From the NCBI RefSeq assembly GCF_025665335.1, contig NZ_CP106869.1, positions 1,638,501 through 1,702,500 of the forward strand: 64,000 nucleotides of DNA. The letters run 5' to 3'. The stretch is from Xanthomonas sp. AM6 (GTDB taxonomy: Bacteria; Pseudomonadota; Gammaproteobacteria; Xanthomonadales; Xanthomonadaceae). A model generated the notes under the pieces. The model was not told where the DNA came from, ran no database searches, and was given only the letters and a program-made list of their open reading frames with translations. This document shows, piece after piece, positions 1-9,087 of this stretch. Within the stretch, counting starts at the first letter, position 1. The number at the start of each line of letters is the position of its first letter. Both the position numbers and the translations under genes were made by a program.

Positions 1-1104
1 CGCGAGATCGCGCCGAAGTGGGACCGCTCGGCCGACAGCATCCAGGTATCGGCCGACGGCAAGACCCTGTACGTGCCGGCGCAGGAAATGGGCCAGCATC
101 CGCTGTTCGAGATCGATGTCGCCGACGGCGGCGTGTCGCAGATGGTCGGCGGCAACAGCGTGGCCGAGTTCGACATCAAGGGCGGCACCCTGGCGGTGAT
201 GACCAATTCACTGCAGACCGGCAACCAGCTGTTCACCGCGCCGATCATGCAGGAGGCCGGCGCCACCGAGATGCGCGCGATCACCCCCAGCGCCGGCGAG
301 ATGCTGCCCGACGTGAAGTTCGGCGAGGCCGAGCAGTTCTCGTTCAAGGGCTGGAACGACGAGACCGTGCACGGCTACGTGGTCAAGCCGTGGAACTACC
401 AGGAAGGCAAGACCTATCCGGTGGCGTTCCTGATCCACGGCGGCCCGCAGGGCAGCTTCGGCAACGGCTGGAGCTATCGCTGGAATCCGCAGACCTACGC
501 GGGGCAGGGCTATGCGGTGGTGATGATCGATTTCCACGGCTCCACCGGCTACGGCCAGGCGTTCACCGATGCGATCAGCCAGCACTGGGGCGACCGCCCG
601 CTGGAAGACCTGCAGAAGGGCTGGGCCGCGGCGCAGAAGCAGTACAAGTTCCTCGACGGCGGCAAGGCCTGCGCGCTCGGCGCCAGCTACGGCGGCTTCA
701 TGGTCAACTGGATCGCCGGCAACTGGAACGCGCCGTTCAAGTGCCTGGTCAACCACGACGGTGTGTTCGACCAGCGCATGATGGGCTACGCCACCGAGGA
801 GCTGTGGTTCACCGAGTGGGAGCAGGGCGGCACGCCGTACCAGAAGGCCGCGAACTACGAGAAGTTCAACCCGGTCAACCACGTGGCCGACTGGAAGAAG
901 CCGATGCTGATCATCCACGGCCAGCTCGACTTCCGCATCCCGGTGGAGCAGGGCCTGGCCGCATTCGGCGCCGCGCAGCGCCAGGGCATCGAATCGAAGT
1001 TCCTGTACTTCCCGGACGAGAACCACTGGGTGCTGAAGCCGGACAACAGCATCCTGTGGCACGACACGGTCAATGCCTGGTTGAAGCAGCATATCGGGCA
1101 GTGA
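1..1104 (+). CDS. S9 family serine peptidase (prolyl oligopeptidase type), 3' part
   Basis: The reading frame is open from base 1, so this is the C-terminal 367 residues of a larger gene that starts outside the window. The visible part holds the end of a beta-propeller-like region followed by an alpha/beta-hydrolase catalytic domain. Family signatures are clear: an oxyanion-hole loop HGGPQGSFGNGW, the nucleophile elbow GASYGGF (Ser), the acid in QLDFRIP and the histidine in ENHWVLK, in the order expected for dipeptidyl aminopeptidase/acylaminoacyl-peptidase enzymes. It should cleave short peptides, probably in the periplasm, but the signal peptide end is not in view, so location is inferred from the family. 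The gene ends about 160 bp before the next gene. Confidence 0.93.
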   Translation, partial: REIAPKWDRSADSIQVSADGKTLYVPAQEMGQHPLFEIDVADGGVSQMVGGNSVAEFDIKGGTLAVMTNSLQTGNQLFTAPIMQEAGATEMRAITPSAGEMLPDVKFGEAEQFSFKGWNDETVHGYVVKPWNYQEGKTYPVAFLIHGGPQGSFGNGWSYRWNPQTYAGQGYAVVMIDFHGSTGYGQAFTDAISQHWGDRPLEDLQKGWAAAQKQYKFLDGGKACALGASYGGFMVNWIAGNWNAPFKCLVNHDGVFDQRMMGYATEELWFTEWEQGGTPYQKAANYEKFNPVNHVADWKKPMLIIHGQLDFRIPVEQGLAAFGAAQRQGIESKFLYFPDENHWVLKPDNSILWHDTVNAWLKQHIGQ

Positions 1105-1262
1105 GGGAGCAGGGATTCGGGATCGGGGATCGGGGCTGCGCAAGCGGTGGCTGAGCCTGCGTCCCTCTGTTGCCTAACGGGCGCGGCGGGCGAGCCCGCG
1201 CGCGCTGCCCGCCGTTCCGAGTCCCCGTTCTCCATTCCCTAGTCCCGGCTGCCGAGATCCCG

Positions 1263-2507
1263 ATGCCCAACGATGCCCTGATCCACAACGACATCGTCAT
1301 CTTCGGCCTGATCGCCGCCACGCTGGGGGCGGTGTTCTGGACCGCGGCGCGGCCCAGCGGGTTCTGGAAGCGCTTCTACGCCGTGGTGCCGGCGCTGTTG
1401 CTGTGCTACCTGATTCCCGGCATCTACAACACCGTGGGGCTGATCGACGGGCAGCACAACCGCCTGTACGACCCGGTCGCGCGCGACGTGCTGCTGCCGG
1501 CGGCGCTGGTGCTGCTCACCCTCACCGTCGACCTGAAGGGCATCCTGCGGCTGGGACCCAAGCTGGTGGCGATGTACCTGGGCGCGTCCTTCAGCATCAT
1601 GCTCGGCGCGGTGGTCGCGTTCCAGCTGATGAAGTGGCTGCATCCGGCCACGGTGGCCGGCGACACCTGGGCCGGCATGGCCGCGCTGGCCGGCAGCTGG
1701 ATCGGCGGCGGCGCCAACATGCTGGCGATGCGCGAGGTGTTCGCGGTCGACGCCACCACCTTCGGCCAGTTCGCGGTGGTCGATGTCGGGGTCGGTTACG
1801 TGTGGATGGCGCTGCTGATCTTCCTCGCCCCGCGCGCGGCGGCGATCGATGCGCGCAGCGGCGCCGACACCCGCGGCATCGACGATCTGAAACGGCGCAT
1901 CGCGCAGTTCCAGGCGCAGCACGAGCGCGTGGCCAGCCTGACCGACCTGATGCTGATCGTCGGCGTCGCCTTCGGCGCGGTCGGCCTGGCGCATGCGATC
2001 GCGGGACCGACGGCGGCGTGGTTCGCGGCCAATGTGAGCTGGGCCAGGCAGTTCAGCCTCGGCTCGCCGTTCGTGTGGGTGGTGGTGCTGTCCACCAGCT
2101 TCGGCCTGCTGCTCAGCTTCACCCGCGCGCGCACCCTGGAAGGCGCCGGCGCCTCGCGCATCGGCTCGCTGCTGCTGTATTTCCTGATCGCCTGCATCGG
2201 CATGCAGATGGATCTGCTGGCGCTGTTCGATCGGCCATGGATCTTCCTGCTCGGGCTGATCTGGCTGTGCGTGCATATCCTGTTGCTGCTGGCGCTGGGC
2301 AAAGTGCTGCGGGTGCCGTTCTTCTATTTCGTGATCGGCTCGCAGAGCAACGTCGGCGGCCCGGCCTCGGCGCCGGTGGTGGCGGCCGCGTTCCACCCGG
2401 CGCTGGCGCCGGTCGGCGTGCTGCTGGGCACGATGGGCTATGCCACCGGCACCTACCTGGCGTACCTGGTCGGGATCACCCTGCGCGCGATGGCGGGCGC
2501 GGGGTAG
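1263..2507 (+). CDS. DUF819 family inner-membrane protein
   Basis: A 414-residue protein made almost entirely of hydrophobic segments (around ten to twelve predicted spans). It has the YjcL/DUF819 look, including a glycine-rich stretch GSWIGGGANMLAMREVF near residue 145 and a second small-residue motif GSQSNVGGPASAPVVAAAF near residue 360. These paired helical-hairpin-like motifs suggest a secondary transporter fold, but no substrate is established for the family. The ATG at 1263 was chosen because the hydrophobic N terminus starts there; the frame is open further upstream but without membrane-protein character. It stands alone and is followed by an inverted REP pair that separates it from the convergent effector gene. 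Confidence 0.82.
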   Translation: MPNDALIHNDIVIFGLIAATLGAVFWTAARPSGFWKRFYAVVPALLLCYLIPGIYNTVGLIDGQHNRLYDPVARDVLLPAALVLLTLTVDLKGILRLGPKLVAMYLGASFSIMLGAVVAFQLMKWLHPATVAGDTWAGMAALAGSWIGGGANMLAMREVFAVDATTFGQFAVVDVGVGYVWMALLIFLAPRAAAIDARSGADTRGIDDLKRRIAQFQAQHERVASLTDLMLIVGVAFGAVGLAHAIAGPTAAWFAANVSWARQFSLGSPFVWVVVLSTSFGLLLSFTRARTLEGAGASRIGSLLLYFLIACIGMQMDLLALFDRPWIFLLGLIWLCVHILLLLALGKVLRVPFFYFVIGSQSNVGGPASAPVVAAAFHPALAPVGVLLGTMGYATGTYLAYLVGITLRAMAGAG

Positions 2508-2522
2508 CGCGCCCTCATAAAC

Positions 2523-2592
2523 CTGTAGGAGCGGCTTCAGCCGCGACGGGCCTTACCAATACGTTCTGTCGCGGCTGAAGCCGCTCCTGCAG
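2523..2592. repeat. Inverted REP pair (BIME-like) at convergent gene ends
   Basis: Two 25-base arms (2523-2547 and 2568-2592) are reverse complements with a single mismatch. Each carries a GTAG-headed palindrome with core GAGCGGCTTCAGCCGC. Such GTAG-headed REPs are typical targets of RAYT (TnpA-REP) proteins in xanthomonads and pseudomonads. The pair lies between the 3' ends of a plus-strand and a minus-strand gene and could fold into a long hairpin, so it may act as a two-way terminator or RNA stabiliser (inference). Confidence 0.88.
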
Positions 2593-2608
2593 GGCGATGT
2601 GCAGCTAT

Positions 2609-3799
2609 CTACTGTTGCAACGCCACGCGGCGCTGCGGCTCTTCCTGCGGCGGCGGATTCGCCTGCAGGTTCTGCTGCTGCAACTGGCCGACGTTGGCCT
2701 GCGCCGGCTCGCTGGCCGCCGCCGCGGTCTGCACCTGGCTGCGCAGGTGCGCCGGGTCGTCGGCGCGGCCCTGCACCGCGAACAGGCGCTCGCCGTCGCG
2801 GCTCGGCACCAACTGGTCGATCTGCTTCAGGCCATCCTGGCCGGCGTGCGCGGCGACGCTGGCCGCGGTGTTGAGGAACTGCGCGTCGTCGCGCAGGCCG
2901 AGCCGCTCGCGCTGCCCGTCCAGTTGCACCACCGCGTCGTTGAACAGGCGGCTGCCGGTCGGCATCGCGCGGTCCTGGGACTGCGCCGGCGATTGCAGCG
3001 CCTGCGCCTTGATCACCGAATCGATGCCGTGCAGATCCAGGCGATGCAGGAACATCTTGCCCGGCACCAGGCGCTGGCCGAACGACAGCGGATCCGGGTC
3101 CGGCAGCTGGATCTGGTGGCCGGCGGCGTCGGGCATCGCCCACTTCAGCGGGATGCTGTCCTCCTGCAGGTGGGTCAGCAGTTCGTTCTTGACGTGGTAG
3201 CCGCGGATCAGGCCTTCGGCGGCGTAGGCCTTGGCCGCGGACGCGTCCAGGCCCTCGCGCTCCAGGGTGCGGTCGTTGACCCCGGCGGCGTTGAAGGTGA
3301 CCGCGGGCACGTCGTTGACCATCGCCGAGGCCGCGGCCAGGCCGCCGCCGAGCGAATGCCCGGAGATCATCAGGTCCTGGCCGAACGCCTGCCTGGCCTG
3401 GCTGCCGAGCTGGATCGCCGCGGCGTACTGCGCGTCGGCAAAGCCCAGGCCCTGGCCGATGTTGTGTTTCCAGTCCTTGCCTTCGTCGGTGCCGCAGAAG
3501 CCCAGCACCACGTTGCCCTGGCCGTTGCGGTAGAACGCGGCGTCGAAGCCGCTCTTGGCGTCGTGCAGCATGCCCGGGTCGATGCCGGCGCGCTGCACGG
3601 CGGCGTCGTCCAGGCGGGTCCAGCCGTCGGGCAGCGGTGCGAAGGTTTCCGCGTCGCCGGCACGGCGCTGGCCGGCGGTGACGTACAGGTCCTGCAGCAG
3701 GGTGGGCAGTTGCCGGTCCACCGCCTGCGGTTGCTGGCCGCGGACGGCATCGGCGAAGGGGGCGGACGCGGCGTTGTCGGGGAGATCGTTCTGGCTCAT
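2609..3799 (-). CDS. Candidate type IV secretion antibacterial effector: lipase with XVIPCD domain
   Basis: A 396-residue protein in two parts. Residues about 30-265 resemble a class 3 lipase/phospholipase: a beta-strand VVLGFCGTDEGKDW near 97-110, the nucleophile elbow ISGHSLGGGLA with Ser149, and a possible catalytic His258 in LDLHGID (tentative). Residues about 283-375 match the XVIPCD, the signal recognised by VirD4 in the Xanthomonadales killing T4SS: SRLFNDAVVQLD, GLKQIDQL, then FAVQGRADDPAHLRSQV and a Gln-rich tail. There is no signal peptide, as expected for a substrate injected through a T4SS. It should damage membrane phospholipids of rival bacteria (inference from family). AAGGAG lies 6 bases before the ATG. 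The gene directly upstream, 34 bp away, looks like its immunity gene. No secretion machinery is in this window. Confidence 0.85.
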   Translation of the reverse strand: MSQNDLPDNAASAPFADAVRGQQPQAVDRQLPTLLQDLYVTAGQRRAGDAETFAPLPDGWTRLDDAAVQRAGIDPGMLHDAKSGFDAAFYRNGQGNVVLGFCGTDEGKDWKHNIGQGLGFADAQYAAAIQLGSQARQAFGQDLMISGHSLGGGLAAASAMVNDVPAVTFNAAGVNDRTLEREGLDASAAKAYAAEGLIRGYHVKNELLTHLQEDSIPLKWAMPDAAGHQIQLPDPDPLSFGQRLVPGKMFLHRLDLHGIDSVIKAQALQSPAQSQDRAMPTGSRLFNDAVVQLDGQRERLGLRDDAQFLNTAASVAAHAGQDGLKQIDQLVPSRDGERLFAVQGRADDPAHLRSQVQTAAAASEPAQANVGQLQQQNLQANPPPQEEPQRRVALQQ

Positions 3800-3833
3800 G
3801 CGCGGCTCCTTGCGTGTCGTGCGACAGCCCGCT

Positions 3834-4601
3834 TCAGCGGGTCGCTTCCAGGGGGATGTCGTGGGCGCTCAGCCAGTCGCGCACGGCGGCGCGGGTCTGC
3901 TGCGCGGTGCGGTTGAGCAGGCGCTCGGGCGTGGTGAAGAAATACGCCTGGAAGGTCTTCTGCTGCGCGTTGCGCAGGCCCGGATCGACCCCGGCCTGCA
4001 GCAGCTTTAGCACCCACGGGTTGCCGGCGCTGCTCTGCGCGGCCAGGTGCAGCAGCGAGTTGCCGCTGGCGTCGACCCGGCGCGGATCGGCGCCGGCCTG
4101 CAGCAGCAACTGGATCTGTTCGTCGCGCTTGCTCTGCACGGCGCGGAACAGCGGCGTCCAGTGGCCGCGCGCGCTGACCGGATCCACCGGCGCGCCGTGC
4201 TGCAGCAGGATCTTCAGGTACTGCGGGTCCTTGGCCATCGCCGCCATGTGCACGACGGTTTCCTGGTCCATGCCCGGTTCGGACGGGTCGGCGCCCGCAT
4301 CCAGCAGCGCGCCGAGCGCGAGCGGCTGTTCGTTCCAGATCGCCCATTCGAGCAGGGTGACGTTCTGGTCGCCGTGCGCGGACAGATCCACGCCGGGCGC
4401 GAGTTTTGCGATGCGTGCGGCATCGCCGCGCGCGACGGCGGCGGCGATGTCGGCGAGGCGGGGATCGCGGAACGCGACCGAGTGATCCTGCAGCGTGGCT
4501 GACATGGCAGATTGCTCCTTGGCGCCGGGCGAGGCGGCGCATGAGACCGAGAAGGACATCGAGGTCGCAAGAGCGATCAGGGCGGGGAACTGCTTGCGCA
4601 T
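3834..4601 (-). CDS. Ankyrin-repeat exported protein, probable immunity partner of the lipase effector
   Basis: A 255-residue protein with an N-terminal signal sequence ending FSVSCAAS; Cys21 could be a lipidation site, but the residue three before it is Ser, so the lipobox is weak and plain signal peptidase I cleavage is possible. Residues about 50-245 form four or five ankyrin repeats (for example LGALLDAGADPSEPG, LKILLQHGAPVD, LLLQAGADPRRVDASG). It lies immediately upstream of the XVIPCD lipase in the same operon. That is the usual order for an immunity gene protecting the periplasm against a phospholipase effector. Start at 4601 is backed by AAGGAG seven bases upstream. An internal ATG (Met33, base 4505) also follows an AAGGAG sequence and would give a leaderless cytoplasmic form. 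The immunity role is inferred from context. Confidence 0.78.
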   Translation of the reverse strand: MRKQFPALIALATSMSFSVSCAASPGAKEQSAMSATLQDHSVAFRDPRLADIAAAVARGDAARIAKLAPGVDLSAHGDQNVTLLEWAIWNEQPLALGALLDAGADPSEPGMDQETVVHMAAMAKDPQYLKILLQHGAPVDPVSARGHWTPLFRAVQSKRDEQIQLLLQAGADPRRVDASGNSLLHLAAQSSAGNPWVLKLLQAGVDPGLRNAQQKTFQAYFFTTPERLLNRTAQQTRAAVRDWLSAHDIPLEATR

Positions 4602-4937
4602 GGAAGGCTCCTTATCCTGTTCGCGTTCCTGTTCCGGCGGGACGCAATCCTCGCGTCCCGGCCCGATGCTAGCAGCTGCCTTGCAGCGATTCGGTAAGGT
4701 TTTGTTACAGCGGCTGCGCGACGGAAATCGCGATTTTGTGCGGCGAAGCGCCGATCGACCCCGAACGCTATCGCCGTGCGCATGCGGTCTTTTCGGCCCG
4801 GCATCGGTCTCTCAGGCCCGGTACGCATGCCTGTACGCCATGCGTTCCTGCCCGGCGGGCGCCGCCACCGGTCATCCGAGCACGGTGGCGTACATGCGCA
4901 GCCCGGCATAATGCGGGTTTGCACGAGGACCCTGGCG
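4602..4937. other. Divergent intergenic region
   Basis: This stretch of about 335 bp separates the minus-strand immunity/effector operon from the plus-strand HAD gene. It must hold promoters for both directions. No confident -35/-10 pair, hairpin or small gene was seen. Open frames here lack codon-level support and ribosome binding sites. Confidence 0.5.
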
Positions 4938-5624
4938 ATGACCGCAACCCCCTTCGATCTGCTGATCAGCGACTGCGACGGCGTGCTCGTCGACAGCGAG
5001 GTGCTGGCCGACCGGGTCATGCTCGACGCCCTCGGCGCCTTCGTGCCGCGCGCCGAACTGGAGGCCTTTCTCGCCGGCAGTTTCGGCCAGACCGCGCACG
5101 AGATCGTGGAGCGGGTGCAGCGCCATTTCGCGGTGACCTTGCCGCCGGGCCTGTTCGACGAGATCCGGCAGCGTTCCGAAGCGTTGATCGCCGCCGAGGT
5201 GCAGCCGATCGACGGCGTGCGCGAGGCGCTGCTGGCGCTCCCGCTGCCGCTGGCGGTCGCCTCCAACAGCCTGCGCCACAGCGTGGTCGCCTCGGTGGCG
5301 CGCGCCGGGCTCGCCGAGCGGGTCGGCGGCAACATCTTCAGCGCCGACATGGTGGCGCGGCCGAAGCCGGCGCCGGACGTGTACCTGCTGGCCGCGCGCA
5401 CCCTGGGCGCGGCGCCGCAACGGTGCCTGGTGATCGAGGACAGCGCCACCGGCGCCAGCGCCGCCCTGGCCGCGGGCATGACCGTGATCGGCTTCACCGG
5501 CGCCGCACACATCCCGCCTGGCCACGCCGCCACCCTGCGCCAGCTCGGCGTGGCCGCGGTGATGGAACGGATGCAGCAGTTGCCGCAGGTCTATGCCGAC
5601 CTGGTGCGTGCCGCTGCGGCGTGA
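4938..5624 (+). CDS. HAD superfamily (subfamily IA) phosphatase
   Basis: A 228-residue cytosolic hydrolase. Motif I is DCDGVLVDSE (nucleophile Asp12 and acid/base Asp14). An alpha-helical C1 cap follows (about residues 20-85), then motif II VASNS, motif III lysine in RPKPAPDVY and motif IV VIEDSATG. The layout and length match phosphoglycolate phosphatase-like and YieH-like (6-phosphogluconate phosphatase) enzymes; the substrate cannot be fixed from sequence. The ATG at 4938 was chosen because it places motif I at the usual distance from the N terminus and GAGGA lies about 8 to 12 bases upstream. The frame is open further upstream, but that part is arginine-rich and unlike the family. Confidence 0.85.
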   Translation: MTATPFDLLISDCDGVLVDSEVLADRVMLDALGAFVPRAELEAFLAGSFGQTAHEIVERVQRHFAVTLPPGLFDEIRQRSEALIAAEVQPIDGVREALLALPLPLAVASNSLRHSVVASVARAGLAERVGGNIFSADMVARPKPAPDVYLLAARTLGAAPQRCLVIEDSATGASAALAAGMTVIGFTGAAHIPPGHAATLRQLGVAAVMERMQQLPQVYADLVRAAAA

Positions 5625-5656
5625 GGCTTGATGCCTTGCGCTTCAACAAGGCGCCC

Positions 5657-5915
5657 GTTGGGCTGCGTGTGTCGCGACTGAAGTCGCTCCTACAGGCCGC
5701 AACGCCTGCTACTAGCTGCGCGGGAGATGCGGCACGTGGCGGCACCGGATGCAATGCGAGCGCAGCGAACCATGCTCTGCGACGGCGCGCGTTGGGCTGC
5801 GTGCGTCGCGACTGAAGTCGCTCCTACAGGCCGCATGGCCTGCTACCAATTGCGTTGGAGATGCAGCGCGTAGCGGCACCGGATGCAATGTCATGGCAGC
5901 GAACCGCGCTCCACG
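5657..5915. repeat. Two tandem copies of a 134-bp non-coding repeat with REP cores
   Basis: The segment beginning GTTGGGCTGCGTG at 5657 recurs at 5791, with similarity continuing to about 5915. Each copy holds a REP variant, GTCGCGACTGAAGTCGCTCC (from 5671 and from 5805), followed by a shared stretch including GGCACCGGATGCAATG. This fills most of the 378-bp gap between the HAD gene and ybdD. No coding capacity was recognised in it. Confidence 0.85.
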
Positions 5916-6002
5916 CCAGCGCCTCCGAAGCCGCGGCGAGATCGCGCCATGCGCGATCCCGCCGTCGCCAATCCCCAATCCCCACTCTCCAATCCCGGCC
6001 CT

Positions 6003-6227
6003 TCAGCAGCAGCGAAACCCGCTCTTGCCGCCATAGCGCGCTTCCTGGCGCTCGCGGAAGAAGGTCTTGTAGTCCATCGGCTGTCGGTCGGGATGCTTCT
6101 CCAGCACGTGGCGCACGTAGTTGTCGTAGTCGGGGATGCCGCAGCACAGCCGCGCGGTCTGCACCAGGCGCCGCCACAGCCGGCGGTGCGCCTGGTACTG
6201 GCCGACCGGGACCAGGTCGTTGCTCAT
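6003..6227 (-). CDS. ybdD: YbdD/YjiX family (DUF466) small protein, CstA partner
   Basis: A 74-residue basic, cysteine-containing protein with the family core [19 protein letters not shown] followed by an [17 protein letters not shown] tail. Members nearly always sit directly downstream of cstA-type pyruvate/peptide transporter genes and are reported to be needed for full transport activity in enterobacteria. Its ATG overlaps the TGA of cstA by one base (TGATG), so translation is probably coupled. It is soluble or peripheral; no membrane span is visible. Confidence 0.9.
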   Translation of the reverse strand: MSNDLVPVGQYQAHRRLWRRLVQTARLCCGIPDYDNYVRHVLEKHPDRQPMDYKTFFRERQEARYGGKSGFRCC

Positions 6228-8299
6228 CACAGGTCCGCCATCTGGTGCGGCTGCAGCGCCACGTACGGCGTTTCCTTGTCGCTGCGCTGCGGGTTGCGGC
6301 GCGCGGCCACGATGGTCTTCACCGAGTAGATCAGGATCGAGAACACCACGAACAGGAACAGCGCGGTCAGCCCGGTGTTGACGTAGGCGTTGGTCACGAT
6401 CTGCTGCATCTGCGCCACCGACTTGGCCGGCGCGGTGACGGTGCCGCTGGCGATTGCGTCCTGGAACTTGTGCGCCTGCGCCAAGAAGCCCTGCGCCGGG
6501 TTGGGATCGAAGATCTTGATCAGCCCGGCGTAGGTGGTGCAGATCAGCAGCCACAGCGCCGGCACGATGGTGACCCAGGCGTAGCGGTCGCGCTTGAGCT
6601 TGAACAGCACCACCGTGCCCAGCATCAGCGCGATGCCGGCGAGCATCTGGTTGGAGATGCCGAACAGCGGCCACAGCGTGCGGATGCCGCCGTACGGGTC
6701 CTTCACGCCGGTGTAGAGCAGGTAGCCCCACAGCGCCACGCAGCCGGCGGTGCCGATGATGTTGGCGCTCCACGACTCGGTCCGCTTCAGCGCCGGCACG
6801 AAGTTGCCGAGCAGGTCCTGCAGCATGAAGCGCCCGGCGCGGGTGCCGGCGTCGACCGCGGTGAGGATGAACAGCGCTTCGAACAGGATCGCGAAGTGGT
6901 ACCAGAACGCCATCATGTCCTCGCCCGGCAGCAACTGGTGCAGGATCTGCGCGATGCCCACCGCCAGGGTCGGGGCGCCGCCGGCGCGGGCCAGGATGGT
7001 GGTCTCGCCGATGTCGCGGGCGGTGGCCTCGAGCACCTCGGGGGTGATGGCGAAGCCCCATTCGCTGACCTTGGCCGCGACCGCGACGACGTCGCTGCCG
7101 ACCATCGACGCGGGCGCGTTCATCGCGAAGTACACGCCCGGCTCGATGATCGAGGCGGCGACCAGCGCCATCACCGCGACGAAGGATTCCATCAGCATGC
7201 CGCCGTAGCCGATGTAGCGCATGTGGCCTTCGTTGGCCAGCAGCTTGGGCGTGGTGCCGGAGGAGATCAGCGCGTGGAAGCCGGACACCGCGCCGCAGGC
7301 GATGGTGATGAACAGGAACGGGAAGATGCCGCCGGTCCACACCGGACCCATGCCGTTGTGCGCGTACTGGGTCAGCGCCGGCATCTTCAGGTCGGGCATG
7401 ACCACCAGGATGCCGATGGCCAGGGCGATGATGGTGCCGATCTTGAGGAAGGTGGACAGGTAGTCGCGCGGCGCCAGCAGCAGCCACACCGGCAGCACTG
7501 AGGCGACGAAGCCGTAGCCGATCAGCATCCAGGTGATCTGCACGTCGGTGAAGGTGAAGGCCGGGCCCCAGGTCGGGTCGGCGGCGACCTTGCCGCCGAA
7601 CCAGATCGCGGCCAGCAGCAGGATCAGCCCGACCACCGAGATCTCGCCGATCTTGCCGGGGCGGACGTAGCGCATGTACACGCCCATCAGGATCGCGATC
7701 GGCATCGTCGCGATCACCGTGAACATGCCCCACGGGCTTTCCGCCAGCGCCTTGACCACCACCATCGCCAGCACCGCCAGGATGATGATCATGATCAGGA
7801 ACGCGCCGAACAGGGCGATGGTGCCGGGGATCTGGCCCATCTCCTCGCGCACCAGGTCGCCGAGCGAGCGGCCGTTGCGGCGGCTGGACAGGAACAGCAC
7901 CACGAAGTCCTGCACCGCGCCGGCGAACACCACGCCGACCACCAGCCACAGCAGCCCGGGCAGGTAGCCCATCTGCGCGGCCAGCACCGGCCCGACCAGC
8001 GGCCCGGCGCCGGCGATGGCGGCGAAGTGGTGGCCGAACAGCACGTGCTTGTTGGTCGGCACGTAGTCCAGGCCGTCGTTGTTGAGCACCGCCGGGGTGG
8101 CGCGGGTCGGGTCCAGCTGCATCACCTTGGTGGCGATGAACAGGCTGTAGAAGCGGTAGGCGATCAGGTAGATCGAGACCGCGGCGACCACGATCCACAG
8201 CGCGTTGATGTGCTCGCCGCGGCGCAGGGCGACGGTGCCCAGGCAGAACGCCGCCAGCACCGCGAGCGCGGCCCAGGCCAGTTTGGAAAACCCTTTCAT
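6227..8299 (-). CDS. cstA: Carbon starvation protein CstA, inner-membrane transporter
   Basis: A 690-residue polytopic membrane protein of the CstA family, which imports pyruvate and/or peptides when carbon is scarce. Recognisable parts are the N-terminal CstA core with [20 protein letters not shown] around residue 75 and [18 protein letters not shown] in the middle. The DUF4161-type C-terminal region contains [19 protein letters not shown]. Length is in the normal CstA range (about 690-720). The ATG at 8299 follows a GGGGAG ribosome site; ten further in-frame codons upstream are not needed. It is the first gene of a two-gene operon with ybdD. No CRP-like site was evident upstream, and the adjoining region is occupied by repeats. 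Confidence 0.95.
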   Translation of the reverse strand: MKGFSKLAWAALAVLAAFCLGTVALRRGEHINALWIVVAAVSIYLIAYRFYSLFIATKVMQLDPTRATPAVLNNDGLDYVPTNKHVLFGHHFAAIAGAGPLVGPVLAAQMGYLPGLLWLVVGVVFAGAVQDFVVLFLSSRRNGRSLGDLVREEMGQIPGTIALFGAFLIMIIILAVLAMVVVKALAESPWGMFTVIATMPIAILMGVYMRYVRPGKIGEISVVGLILLLAAIWFGGKVAADPTWGPAFTFTDVQITWMLIGYGFVASVLPVWLLLAPRDYLSTFLKIGTIIALAIGILVVMPDLKMPALTQYAHNGMGPVWTGGIFPFLFITIACGAVSGFHALISSGTTPKLLANEGHMRYIGYGGMLMESFVAVMALVAASIIEPGVYFAMNAPASMVGSDVVAVAAKVSEWGFAITPEVLEATARDIGETTILARAGGAPTLAVGIAQILHQLLPGEDMMAFWYHFAILFEALFILTAVDAGTRAGRFMLQDLLGNFVPALKRTESWSANIIGTAGCVALWGYLLYTGVKDPYGGIRTLWPLFGISNQMLAGIALMLGTVVLFKLKRDRYAWVTIVPALWLLICTTYAGLIKIFDPNPAQGFLAQAHKFQDAIASGTVTAPAKSVAQMQQIVTNAYVNTGLTALFLFVVFSILIYSVKTIVAARRNPQRSDKETPYVALQPHQMADL

Positions 8300-8430
8300 G
8301 CGGATCGCTCCCCTACGAGATTCCGGCAAGGGTCGCCCCGATGGCCTGGGGGGTCAATCCCGGGACACGCCCCGGCCCTAGTACTTTGGTCGTAGGCCGC
8401 GGCCGTGGGCGATGGCGCTGGGCCTGGCGT

Positions 8431-8955
8431 GCGCTGCCACCGGCGCAGGTCCGGCGGTGGTGATGGCGCGGGCTGCGGCACGCCGAGGTGGCCCGCGATC
8501 GGCATCGGGCGCGGGGCATCGGCTGGAAGAACGCGGCGCGGGATCGCCGGGCCTGGCTGCAGTCGGGACTGAAGTCCCTCCCACGAGAGCTTGCAGGCCG
8601 CCACCAGCACAGCAGTGCTGGACCGGCATGCGCTGCCATCGGCGCAGGTCCTGGCGATGACGAGGGTGCAAGGTGCGGCACGCCGGGGTGGTCCGTACTC
8701 GGCATCGGGCGCGGGGCATCGGCTGGAAGGGCGCGGCGCGGGATCGTCGGGCCTGGCTGCAGTCGGGACTGAAGTCCCTCCCACAAGCTTGCGGGCCGCC
8801 ACCAGCGCAGCAGTGCTGGACCGGCGTGCGCTGCCACCGACGGCAGGTCGAGGTGGCCCATCGGCATCGATCGCGGGGCATCGGTTGGAAGAGCGCGGCG
8901 CGGATCACCGGGCCTGGCTGCAGTCGGGACTGAAATCCCTCCCACAAGAGCTTGC
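8431..8955. repeat. Three tandem copies of a ~198-bp non-coding repeat
   Basis: Units begin with GCGCTGCCA(C/T)C at 8431, 8630 and 8828 (periods 199 and 198 bp); the third is cut short near 8955. Each contains GGCATCG(G/A)(G/T)CGCGGGGCATCGG, a GCCTGGCTGCAGTCGGGACT stretch and, read on the minus strand, a REP variant starting GTGGGAGGGA(C/T)TTCAGTCCC. The array fills the 788-bp gap between cstA and a pirin gene. Frames through it differ between units and lack ribosome sites, so it is treated as non-coding. Confidence 0.88.
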
Positions 8956-9087
8956 CGGCACCGCGCAGCGCCGGCCCGGCGTGCCGCGGGCCGCACGCCC
9001 ACGATGGAACGATGGGTTGCGCCGCTCGCGGTTGGCCGCCGCCGCGGGCACGCCCATATTCGGGGCTTCACCAGGAGACTGCCTGCC

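Noticed and set aside
8431..8955. CRISPR array
   Set aside because: Repeats are about 198 bp long, contiguous and only three in number, without short repeats and unique spacers or cas genes.
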